Shown here: in pieces, positions 9,801 to 15,956 of the stretch | How positions within the stretch are numbered: position 1 is the stretch's first letter | Layout of the letters: each line of letters begins with the position of its first letter | Origin: JBFMFH01 sp040752275 | Lineage (GTDB): Bacteria; Acidobacteriota; Vicinamibacteria; Vicinamibacterales; JAKQTR01 | Reading direction: 5' to 3' | NCBI GenBank assembly: GCA_040752275.1 | Contig: JBFMFH010000032.1 | Location: 1 to 18,827 of the forward strand | Length of the DNA stretch: 18,827 nucleotides | The notes under the pieces: generated by a model | Database searches by the model: none | What the model saw: only the letters and a program-made list of their open reading frames with translations | Told to the model about the DNA's origin: nothing | Translations under genes and position numbers: made by a program

Positions 9801-10128
9801 CGACAGCCAGCACGCCACTCCCCTGCCCCCGTACGAGGCCAGGCCCGCTGCGGGGCCCCGCAGGCACGGGTGTGCCGGGCTTCACCGTGATCCCCTCGGG
9901 AACCGGGGTCCGCGGCAGCATCGTGGCGCCGGGATCCGACGCCTGCCTGGGCTGGCCAAACGTGTCACCGCTGCCGCCGGAGGGGTCCGAACCGCCGGGA
10001 AGGACAGTCCGATCGCCGACGTCGGCACCTGGCAGGACGGTCTGGTCCCCCGCCGGCAGCGCGGCGCCGCAGGATACGCAGAGACCTGCTCGTGTCGGCA
10101 GGGTGCTGCCGCACTGGGGACAGGGCAT
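6844..10128 (-). CDS. Membrane Ser/Thr protein kinase with N-terminal zinc ribbon and C-terminal TPRs
   Basis: The protein has 1094 residues. A zinc ribbon (C3, C6, C17, C20) is followed by a linker with repeated TVLPG-type motifs (30-34, 41-45). The Hanks-type kinase domain spans about 117-445: glycine loop GEGGMG (124-129), catalytic lysine K146 in VALKVI, HRDLKPAN (242-249), DFG (262-264) and APE (353-355). DFG and APE are about 90 residues apart, far more than the usual few tens; the extra segment (about 268-340) is polar and rich in Ser, Thr and Pro. One membrane helix lies at about 465-484. Beyond it comes a TolB/FlgT-like region (SVLIADFTNNTQDPVF) and then many TPR-like helices to the C-terminus. 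The kinase should face the cytoplasm and the TPRs the periplasm. Substrates cannot be read from the sequence. The ATG at 10128 begins directly at the zinc ribbon, and no strong Shine-Dalgarno is visible before it. Confidence 0.93.
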   Translation of the reverse strand: MPCPQCGSTLPTRAGLCVSCGAALPAGDQTVLPGADVGDRTVLPGGSDPSGGSGDTFGQPRQASDPGATMLPRTPVPEGITVKPGTPVPAGPRSGPGLVRGQGSGVLAVGQPFGSRYQILKVLGEGGMGAVYQAWDEELGVAVALKVIRPEVLSDPAQAQELERRFKRELLLARQVTHKNVVRIHDLGEVDGVKYITMTFVQGDDLASALRKEGKLPVPKVLATARQIVSGLQAAHEAGVVHRDLKPANIMIDADGSALIMDFGIALSSGRPELARIASTRKYDHDSSPPNVVGHARLAPSQDDPGSKVQPAGDEASTILGATPPPVLMRSTGSGTILSTRSGGIVGTLEYMAPEQARGQPVDQRADIYAFGLILSDLLAGPRHARPGSTPWETLTDRITTAPVPMRDRGADIPEALDAIVTKCVQLDPADRYQKTVELADALARLDDGGNPVPEPVVKRFTPRLIAAAAALVAILVGGTYFVARGPGEPPPPPEPMSVLIADFTNNTQDPVFDGLLEQALAVGVEGASFLSAYPRRDALRLAGQLTEDGKLDVATAALIALREGVDRVISGAISKNGGQFRLDVRLLDPSETAGTQVVLDWNARAENRDAVLPAVARLATRVREGLGDSAADNDATRDEESFTAASLDAARAYTTAQELQWAGKYQDAFDEYRRATELDPAMGRAFAGLGAVASSLGRLAEAEEYYKQALARLSRMTDREKYRTRGGYYLLTRNAGKAREEMQALVRQYPADSAGLINLALAEFYHRDMARAVELGKQASALLPGNVLRKNNTALFAMYAGDFELAEKEAAGVLEINSGFAKAYVAIAMAQLATGRPAEADKTWRRLDPLPGSAKWFEALGRADLALYQGRIAEAAALLETALEAEPDVSRQSRLIVTLAEVRNLQGRKRDAATLARQAIAKGGDEGIVFFAGRELAKAGQAKEAFEIVRRLLQRLDAESLANARVLEGEIALEEDDPRKAIERFKTAQQFADSWLGRFGLGRAYLAAGAVAESDSEFDLCQKRRGEAAAVLLDDVPTYRMFAPVLYYQGRVRQELGSPDAATVYEAFVALKQGGDEQGLVADARARLGTPKK

Positions 10129-10179
10129 CAGTCGCGTGCTCGAGTACCCCCCATTATGGCCGATGCGTCGGGCGCGTGT

Positions 10180-10205
10180 CCCGTCATTCCGGCGAAGGCC
10201 GGGAC
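10180..10205. repeat. REP-like hairpin (GTCATTCCGGCGAAGGCCGG type)
   Basis: The sequence CGTCATTCCGGCGAAGGCCGG forms a compact hairpin, with CCGGC (10189-10193) pairing with GCCGG (10198-10202) around a GAAG loop. It resembles the widespread bacterial intergenic motif GTCATTCCCGCGAAAGCGGGAA. It lies in the 120-bp gap between the kinase and the upstream M14-like gene, both on the minus strand. It may act as an attenuator or terminator, but it lacks a T-tract. Confidence 0.5.
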
Positions 10206-10248
10206 ACTGGGGAGAGGGCTCGGGCCGGGGTGAACACCCAGGGCGGGT

Positions 10249-11325
10249 TCATCGCTTGACGATCCCGACACTCGCGATAGTCTCGCCCTTCGTCATCGAA
10301 GGCACCGCGCGGACGTAAAGCACGACTCCGGATGCCGGGGCGCCAGCCTCGAAGATGACCTTGCCGACGTAGTCGGTGACATAGCCGATCCTCATCCCTT
10401 CCTGCACGTACGATCCTCGCCTCACGAGCGGATAGAAGATCCCGGTTTGCTCGCTGGTCACGCTCGCGGTTGCTTCGATCCAGACCGGATGCTCGATCAA
10501 GCTCGGCGCACCCGGCAGGATCCGCAGGTAGCGCATGACATTGAGACAGCCGTCCACAAGCGCGGTGACATCATCGGGGTCGGTGCGGCCGGCATGTCCG
10601 GCCTCTGCGGTGAGCGAGGGTTTGCCACGAAGCGTCGCGGTGTTCTCGAGGTAGCGCGACGCATTCGGGTCGCGCGGCCGATCCGTCGAGATGATGATGT
10701 GGTCCAAGCCGAAGGCCAGCGCCATCTCGCGGGAGATGGCGTCCTGCCGGCGATCGCCTGTCACGGTCCAGTAGGTGTACGGCCTGAGGCTCTCGTCGAG
10801 ATCGCCACCATGGAGGTCGATCAGGTGGTCGCACTGATCCACGACCTCCTTGGTGATGGCCAGCGCGGCGCGGTCGCTCTGCGTACCGTCCGCGCTGCCA
10901 GGGTAGGTGCGGTTCATGTTCTTTCCGTCCACCGGGTTCACGTGCGCGGTCTTTTGCTCGAATGATGCGACGTTGACCAGCGGAACGATGATGAGTGACC
11001 CTGAGATCATCGCCGCGTCGAGGCCGCCGATCAGCTGTTCGAGGGCGATGATCGACGCATACTCGGTGCCGTGGGCGCCCGCGACGAGGGCTAGCACCGG
11101 CCCCGGCCCGGCGCCGTGGACGATGGCCACGGGGATGTTCGTGCCGGGGTCGGATCCGGGGGGAATCGGGATGACGCCCGTTGCTGTCTGGCCCCGGGAT
11201 GCGGTTGCGGTCCCGACGGTGAGCGTCGCACGCGGGTCCGCCTGAGGCCCGCCGTCTGCTGATGTGAGCACTGACCCGGCCAACAACGACAACGCACCGG
11301 CGCACGCGATGAGCCGTAGTGGCAT
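10249..11325 (-). CDS. Exported succinylglutamate desuccinylase/aspartoacylase-family zinc hydrolase
   Basis: The protein has 358 residues when started at the ATG at 11325, which has AGGAG a few bases upstream and is followed by a signal peptide (MPLRLIACAGALSLLAGSVL). The reading frame stays open upstream, but that part is low-complexity intergenic repeat and is excluded. Zinc-site signatures of the M14-fold AstE/AspA family are present: GAHGTE (H85, E88), NMNRTYPG (136-143) with the substrate-binding Arg, DLHGG (H172), and a Glu in LTAEAGHAG that fits the catalytic position. The C-terminus (IFYPLVRRGSYVQEGMRIG onward) matches the small barrel found in this family. Known members deacylate N-acyl amino acids, while some act on short peptides. 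Export suggests an extracytoplasmic substrate that I cannot name. The next gene on the same strand is also an M14-fold enzyme. Confidence 0.85.
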   Translation of the reverse strand: MPLRLIACAGALSLLAGSVLTSADGGPQADPRATLTVGTATASRGQTATGVIPIPPGSDPGTNIPVAIVHGAGPGPVLALVAGAHGTEYASIIALEQLIGGLDAAMISGSLIIVPLVNVASFEQKTAHVNPVDGKNMNRTYPGSADGTQSDRAALAITKEVVDQCDHLIDLHGGDLDESLRPYTYWTVTGDRRQDAISREMALAFGLDHIIISTDRPRDPNASRYLENTATLRGKPSLTAEAGHAGRTDPDDVTALVDGCLNVMRYLRILPGAPSLIEHPVWIEATASVTSEQTGIFYPLVRRGSYVQEGMRIGYVTDYVGKVIFEAGAPASGVVLYVRAVPSMTKGETIASVGIVKR

Positions 11326-11405
11326 GGCGGATCTCCTGGAGAGTGAGCCGCCACATTCTAATCTGGAGCTGGCCTGTGTCGCCCTCCCTTCCAGCGAACG
11401 GGATT

Positions 11406-11432
11406 GAGTGGGGCCGCGGCCTGCGGCCGGAG
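11406..11432 (+). repeat. Palindrome-rich 27-mer, copy 1
   Basis: The core GGGCCGCGGCCTGC is followed by GGCCGGAG. It matches copy 2 at 11523-11549 in 25 of 27 positions, the two differences both being G to A. Each copy contains CCGCGG and could form a small hairpin. Confidence 0.85.
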
Positions 11433-11460
11433 TGGACGAGGATGTGATCCCGCGGCAGTC

Positions 11461-11488
11461 GGGACTCGGGATTTGGGATTCGGGATTC
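11461..11488 (+). repeat. Heptamer tandem array, four units GGGAYTY
   Basis: Four exact 7-bp units in a row: GGGACTC, GGGATTT, GGGATTC, GGGATTC. The same period and consensus recur at 17554-17581 and, in two units, at 13131-13144. Confidence 0.9.
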
Positions 11489-11522
11489 GTCGAAAACGGG
11501 CGCAAGATCGAGGATCACGGAT

Positions 11523-11549
11523 GAGTAGGGCCGCGGCCTGCAGCCGGAG
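11523..11549 (+). repeat. Palindrome-rich 27-mer, copy 2
   Basis: Second copy of the 27-mer at 11406, in the same orientation and 117 bp downstream. The core GGGCCGCGGCCTGC is identical. Confidence 0.85.
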
Positions 11550-11558
11550 GAGACAGGG

Positions 11559-11591
11559 GACTCCGGGATGACTCCGGGAGGACTCCGGGAT
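11559..11591 (+). repeat. 11-bp tandem array, three units
   Basis: Three perfect-period units, GACTCCGGGAT, GACTCCGGGAG and GACTCCGGGAT, lie 8 bp after the second 27-mer. Confidence 0.9.
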
Positions 11592-11650
11592 GAGACCCGC
11601 TCTAGAACGGGGGTGTTCGGCAGGATCACAGATGAGGTCTGGCGTCGGTG

Positions 11651-13048
11651 TCACCAGGAGAGGATCCGAACGACTCGAAACGAGCCGCCTGCCCCCGGTC
11701 GCAGGAGCACGAGAGCCGCGGGCTCACCCACACTGATGGTCCGGCTGGCCGGCTTGACGGTCCAGTCGGGAAGCCAGACGACATCCCCGGCCTTCAGCGT
11801 CGGGTCGAAGAGCGGTGCCGCCACGAGCCCGGTCGCGTCAATATCCTCGAGGCCCCCCATCGGATGGAGATCCCCCAGATCCTCGATGCGGGCAGCCAGG
11901 CGTGTCTGACGCACGCCGTCAACTTCCCGAACCTGCCGGTTGGCAACGATGCCGATGTCGGCCGTGAACGGCGCCACGCCGGTCCCGGTCACGACGGTGG
12001 CGTTGCGTACCAGCATGTAGAACACGTTCGACGCATTGGTCGGGAGGCTCTCGTACCGTTTCGGGTCTGCCTGGTGGACGCGGCCGGTTGCCAGGGCGTC
12101 GAAGGCGGTCAGGAGGGCGACGAAGTTGAGCCTGATCAGGTAGGGGTCCGGCTCCGCCGCAGGCCACGCTCCGGTTTCGATGAGAACCACGCTCGTGCCC
12201 CACTTCGTGATGTTGTCGCCGAACGCCCGCACCTCGAACTCGTCGTCGTAACGGCCGATGCGACCGGGCGCGAGTGGTTCGAGGGCATCGCGGATGACGG
12301 CGCAGATCTTCTTGGTCAGGACGCGGCCCGGATTCTCGGTTCGCGCTTCGTCGAACGCCACCGACAGCAACGAGATGGTCGCGGGCTTCCGCGTCTCGCC
12401 GGCCGACGTGCGCCAGTTCTGGTTGTGGAGGTTGAAGCCGACTGATGCGCCCAGGCGGTCGCGCAGGGCCTTGAGAGCCAGGCCTTCGGGCGTCTGCAGC
12501 CGAAGGGCGTCACGGTTGATGTCGATTCCCTGGGCGTTCCGGCGCTGGAAGCGTTCGGCTCCATCCGGGTTCAGCATCGGCACCACGTGGAGCGTGAGGG
12601 TGTCGAGCATTCGCCGGACATGCGGCTCGTCGCGATGCCGCCGCACGTACTCGAACACGTCGAACAGGGCGGCGGTCGCCGTCGGTTCGTCACCGTGCAT
12701 CTGCGACCACAGCAGCACCTTGAATGGCCCGCGCCCAAACCAGATATGGTTGATCGAACGGCCCTCCACCGAACGACCGACCTCCTCCAGGCGAAACAGG
12801 TCGGGCGAAGCCGATTGCACCTCGCGCAGGCGCGTGTCAACGTCCTGGTGGCGCACGAGCGGCGGCACCGCCCACGAGACGTGCTCGCGGTTCCAGGCCT
12901 CGGCCAGTGCCTGGGGCGACAGCGCCGGTGCGGGAGCGGGGACCGGGACAATCCGAGAGGTGGGCACGGTCGCGCAGGAGGCGGTGATGAAGACGCAGAG
13001 GACGATGAGGGCGGCAGCACCGGCAGCGCGCGGCATGATCGAAGGCAT
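11651..13048 (-). CDS. M14 zinc carboxypeptidase, predicted lipoprotein
   Basis: The protein has 465 residues from the ATG at 13048; the ATG at 13036 is an equally possible start, as neither has a clear Shine-Dalgarno. The N-terminus is a lipoprotein signal with lipobox-like ITASC, making C25 the likely lipidated residue, so the enzyme should be anchored on the outer side of the inner membrane or in the outer membrane. All M14 catalytic elements are visible: MHGDE with zinc ligands H118 and E121, NPDG (160-163), DINRD with R179 for substrate-carboxylate binding, FNLHNQN with zinc ligand H208, and the catalytic Glu in ETGAW (E291). The 170 residues after that are extra sequence that I do not recognise. 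Expected activity is removal of C-terminal residues from peptides. It is transcribed divergently from the M16 pair. Confidence 0.9.
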   Translation of the reverse strand: MPSIMPRAAGAAALIVLCVFITASCATVPTSRIVPVPAPAPALSPQALAEAWNREHVSWAVPPLVRHQDVDTRLREVQSASPDLFRLEEVGRSVEGRSINHIWFGRGPFKVLLWSQMHGDEPTATAALFDVFEYVRRHRDEPHVRRMLDTLTLHVVPMLNPDGAERFQRRNAQGIDINRDALRLQTPEGLALKALRDRLGASVGFNLHNQNWRTSAGETRKPATISLLSVAFDEARTENPGRVLTKKICAVIRDALEPLAPGRIGRYDDEFEVRAFGDNITKWGTSVVLIETGAWPAAEPDPYLIRLNFVALLTAFDALATGRVHQADPKRYESLPTNASNVFYMLVRNATVVTGTGVAPFTADIGIVANRQVREVDGVRQTRLAARIEDLGDLHPMGGLEDIDATGLVAAPLFDPTLKAGDVVWLPDWTVKPASRTISVGEPAALVLLRPGAGGSFRVVRILSW

Positions 13049-13152
13049 CTTAATGCATCTTAGAATGGGTACGCTCGCGGGAGTTCCGGCGCGTGGCGTC
13101 ATTCCCACAGGGACGGGGCATCCGGCCCCTGGGATTCGGGATCGGAGTGAAC
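13049..13152. promoter_or_regulatory. Divergent intergenic region with GGGATTC repeat at the ribosome site
   Basis: This 104-bp stretch must hold the start signals for the M14 lipoprotein gene (minus) and the M16 pair (plus). No confident sigma-70 boxes are visible; TAAGAT on the minus strand near 13053-13060 is a weak -10 candidate. A GGGGC-ATCCG-GCCCC hairpin lies near 13115-13129, followed by GGGATTCGGGATCGGAG (13131-13147), whose GGAG end is also the Shine-Dalgarno of the gene at 13153. Confidence 0.4.
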
Positions 13153-14481
13153 ATGAACAGACTCATCGCACTGCTGGCTGTCGTCGCGTTTCTCGGGGCG
13201 GACTCCCCTGTCGTCGGGCAGGGGTTCGAGGTGAAGACACACACGCTCGCGAACGGGATGAGGATCCTCGTCCAGGAGGACCACTCGATCCCGAACGTGG
13301 CGCTCTACATCTTCTACCGGGTCGGGTCGCGCAACGAGCGGCCGGGCATCACGGGAATCTCGCACTTCTTCGAGCACATGATGTTCAACGGTGCGAAGAA
13401 GTATGGCCCGGGGGAGTTCGATCGTGTGATGGAGGCCAACGGCGGCTCCAACAACGCCTACACGAGCGAGAACGTTACGGTCTACCAGGACTGGTTCCCC
13501 CGATCGGCCCTCGATCTCATCTTCGATTTGGAGGCCGATCGGATCCAGAACCTGTCGTTCGATCCGGAGATCGTGGAGTCCGAGCGCGGCGTCATCGCCT
13601 CCGAACGCCGCCAGGGCGTCGACGCCAACAACTTCGGCATCCTCAACGAGCAGCTTTCGGCCGCCGCCTTCACGGCCCATCCCTACCAGTGGCCGGTCAT
13701 CGGTTGGATGTCCGACATCGAGGCCTGGACGATGGACGACCTCAAGAGCCATTTCAAGATGGGCTACTCTCCGTCCAACGCCACCATGGTCGTGAGCGGT
13801 GACGTGACGCTCGACGAGATCGTCGCGCTCGCCGCAAAGCACCTCGAGGCGATTCCTGCGGCAGCGCCGCCTCCGCCTGTCAGAACCAGGGAGCCCGAGC
13901 AGATGGGCGAGCGGCGCGTTGTCGTTCGCAAGTTCGCCCAGTTGCCCATCGTCATGATGGCATGGCACGTGCCCGAGACGGCGCACGCCGACTACTACGC
14001 GCTCCAGGCTCTCGAGACGATTCTCTTTTCGGGACAGAGCTCGCGGATGTACCGCCGGCTCGTCGATCGGGATCAGATGGCCTTGAGTGTCGGCGGCGGA
14101 TCCGACTGGGCATTCGATCCGACGCTGTTCGCCATCACCGTGCAGCCCAAGGCCGGCGTGGATCCGGCAATTGTCGAGAAGACCGTCTACGAGGAGATCG
14201 ATCGGATCAAGACCGGGGCGGTCACCGATCTCGAGCTCGAGAAGGCAAAGAACATGCTGATCTCCGGGTTCTACCGGCAGATCCGGACGATCAGCGGGCG
14301 GAGCAATGCCATTGGCACGTACGAGGTGTTCTTTGGCGACTACAAGAAGCTGTTCAGCGCGGCCGATGACTTCTCCAGGATCACCGCAGGCGACGTCCAG
14401 CGTGTGACGCGTTCGTACTTCACGGACTCGAACCGGACGGTCGCCACGCTCGTCCCCGAAACGGAACCGGAGAAGAAGTAG
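13153..14481 (+). CDS. Secreted M16 zinc metallopeptidase, catalytic subunit
   Basis: The protein has 442 residues from the ATG at 13153, with GGAG five bases upstream and a signal peptide (MNRLIALLAVVAFLG). The frame is open 60 bp further upstream but without a signal peptide or ribosome site. The inverted zinc motif HFFEH is at 71-75 in SHFFEHMMFNG, and E151 (SERGVIASE) lies 80 residues after the first His, the position of the third zinc ligand in pitrilysin/MPP-type enzymes. The length fits one two-domain half of an M16 enzyme (M16B type), which needs a partner to close the chamber. The next gene, 10 bp downstream, supplies the non-catalytic half. Substrates are probably short peptides in the periplasm. 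Confidence 0.95.
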   Translation: MNRLIALLAVVAFLGADSPVVGQGFEVKTHTLANGMRILVQEDHSIPNVALYIFYRVGSRNERPGITGISHFFEHMMFNGAKKYGPGEFDRVMEANGGSNNAYTSENVTVYQDWFPRSALDLIFDLEADRIQNLSFDPEIVESERGVIASERRQGVDANNFGILNEQLSAAAFTAHPYQWPVIGWMSDIEAWTMDDLKSHFKMGYSPSNATMVVSGDVTLDEIVALAAKHLEAIPAAAPPPPVRTREPEQMGERRVVVRKFAQLPIVMMAWHVPETAHADYYALQALETILFSGQSSRMYRRLVDRDQMALSVGGGSDWAFDPTLFAITVQPKAGVDPAIVEKTVYEEIDRIKTGAVTDLELEKAKNMLISGFYRQIRTISGRSNAIGTYEVFFGDYKKLFSAADDFSRITAGDVQRVTRSYFTDSNRTVATLVPETEPEKK

Positions 14482-14491
14482 GAGGCCCGAC

Positions 14492-15889
14492 ATGAACCAA
14501 CCCATCACGCGCGCTGTCTGTCTCCTGCTCCTGACCGCACTGGCCCCCCCAGCGCTCGCCCAGCCCGCGGCGCTGAAGTTGCCGCCCTACAGGAAGGTCG
14601 TGCTGCCCAACGGCCTCACGCTGCTGCTGATGGAGCAGCACGAGGTGCCGATGGTGAACGTGAGTATCCGCCTGCGTGCAGGCTCGGTGGTGGACCCCGC
14701 CGGCAAGGAGGGCGTTGCGTCGCTCACCGCGGACCTCCTGCGACAGGGCACCGCCACCCGCACGGCCGACCAGTTCTCCGAGGAGCTTGACTTCGTCGGG
14801 GGCTTCTTCGGCACCGGTGTTGCGACCGACTACACGAGCGCATCGGGCGAGTTCATGAAGAAGGACCTCGCCAAGGGTCTCGACCTGATCGCCGACGCCC
14901 TGCTTCACCCGACCTTCCCGGCCGACGAAGTGACGAAGCTCCTCAAGCGGCGGGTGGACGGCATCAAGGCCGCCAAGGACCGCGCGGCCGGCGTGATCGG
15001 CAACTACTTCAACGCCTATCTGTACGGCGCTCATCCCTACGGCCGCCCGCCCGGCGGGGACGAGACGTCTCTCGCCGGCATCAGCAGGGATGATGTCGTG
15101 GCATTCTACGAGGCGCACTACACGCCAGGTGGGACGGTGATGGCGGTCGTCGGGGACTTCTCCACCAGGGAGATGGAGAGGGAGATGTCGGCGCGGTTCG
15201 GGGCGTGGCCCGCAAAGCCGGCGCCGGCCGCCAAGCTGGCGGATGCGGCGCCCGTGCGAGGCAGGAGGCTGCTGCTGGTCGACAAGCCCGATTCGACACA
15301 GACCTACTTCCGTGTGGGCAACGTCGGGATCAGCCGCACCAATCCAGACCGGGTCGTCATCGAGATTGCGAACACGCTCTTCGGCGGGCGCTTCACGTCG
15401 ATGATCAACACCGCGCTGCGCATCAAGTCCGGGCTGACCTATGGGGCCGGGTCGTCCTTCGCTCAGTGGAAGGCGAAAGGACCGTTCGTCATCAACTCGT
15501 ACACCCGGAATGCCACGACGGAGCAGGCGCTCGACCTCACGCTGCAGACACTGAAGCAGCTCCACGAGAAGGGGATTTCCGAGGAGGACCTGCGGTCGGC
15601 GAAAGCGTATCTCAAGGGCCAGTTCCCGCCCGACATCGAGACGAGCAATCAGATGGCCGCACTCCTGGCGGGTCTCGTCGCCGACGGCCTCGACGAACGC
15701 GAAATCGACACGTACTACGCGAGGATCGACGCCGCCACGACGGCTGATGTCAATCGGGTGATCGCACAGTACTTTCCCCTCGACAACCTCGTGTTCGTTC
15801 TGATTGGCAAGGCTTCGGACATCGAAGGCCTCGCGAAGAAGTTCGCGACGCAGGTGGATCGGAAGTCGATCGGCGCAGCGGGATTCTAA
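14492..15889 (+). CDS. Secreted M16-family peptidase partner lacking the zinc motif
   Basis: The protein has 465 residues. The ATG at 14492 is preceded by GGAGG (14481-14485), which overlaps the stop codon of the previous gene, so translation of the two is probably linked. A signal peptide (TRAVCLLLLTALAPPALAQ) is present. The fold is M16 (LPNGLTLLLMEQHEVPMVNV at the start), but the HxxEH position reads GVASLTADLLRQGT (74-87): both His and the catalytic Glu are missing. The conserved C-domain Arg/Tyr pair is kept in LRIKSGLTYGAG (R310, Y317), which in M16B heterodimers contributes to substrate binding in the partner's active site. I infer an obligate heterodimer with the preceding protein. 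Confidence 0.93.
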   Translation: MNQPITRAVCLLLLTALAPPALAQPAALKLPPYRKVVLPNGLTLLLMEQHEVPMVNVSIRLRAGSVVDPAGKEGVASLTADLLRQGTATRTADQFSEELDFVGGFFGTGVATDYTSASGEFMKKDLAKGLDLIADALLHPTFPADEVTKLLKRRVDGIKAAKDRAAGVIGNYFNAYLYGAHPYGRPPGGDETSLAGISRDDVVAFYEAHYTPGGTVMAVVGDFSTREMEREMSARFGAWPAKPAPAAKLADAAPVRGRRLLLVDKPDSTQTYFRVGNVGISRTNPDRVVIEIANTLFGGRFTSMINTALRIKSGLTYGAGSSFAQWKAKGPFVINSYTRNATTEQALDLTLQTLKQLHEKGISEEDLRSAKAYLKGQFPPDIETSNQMAALLAGLVADGLDEREIDTYYARIDAATTADVNRVIAQYFPLDNLVFVLIGKASDIEGLAKKFATQVDRKSIGAAGF

Positions 15890-15910
15890 GGGGCATGTGC
15901 AGTACAATTG

Positions 15911-15924
15911 TGGGGTTCTCCCCA
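15911..15924 (+). promoter_or_regulatory. Small hairpin in the leader of the aldehyde dehydrogenase gene
   Basis: TGGGG-TTCT-CCCCA forms a five-pair stem in the 67-bp gap between the M16 partner gene and the dehydrogenase. TACAAT at 15903-15908 resembles a -10 box, but no good -35 lies 17 bp upstream. This could be an internal promoter and leader hairpin; the call is weak. Confidence 0.25.
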
Positions 15925-15956
15925 ACCCAACCGTCCCAACAGGAGCGAGACGCAGC

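Larger units (their letters stand above)
11326..11650. other. 325-bp intergenic region built of short repeats, no gene
   Basis: The region separates two minus-strand genes. Apart from the Shine-Dalgarno of the downstream gene (near 11333-11338), it is mostly repetitive: a duplicated palindromic 27-mer, a heptamer array and an 11-bp array, each listed separately. Short reading frames crossing it are low-complexity and lack ribosome sites, and I see no RNA gene. Confidence 0.75.

Noticed and set aside
8851..10233. Plus-strand open frame of 460 codons opposite the kinase domain
   Set aside because: Shadow of the kinase gene; no recognisable domain and low-complexity composition.
13099..14508. 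Minus-strand open frame opposite the catalytic M16 gene
   Set aside because: Shadow frame; it would also run through the divergent promoter region.
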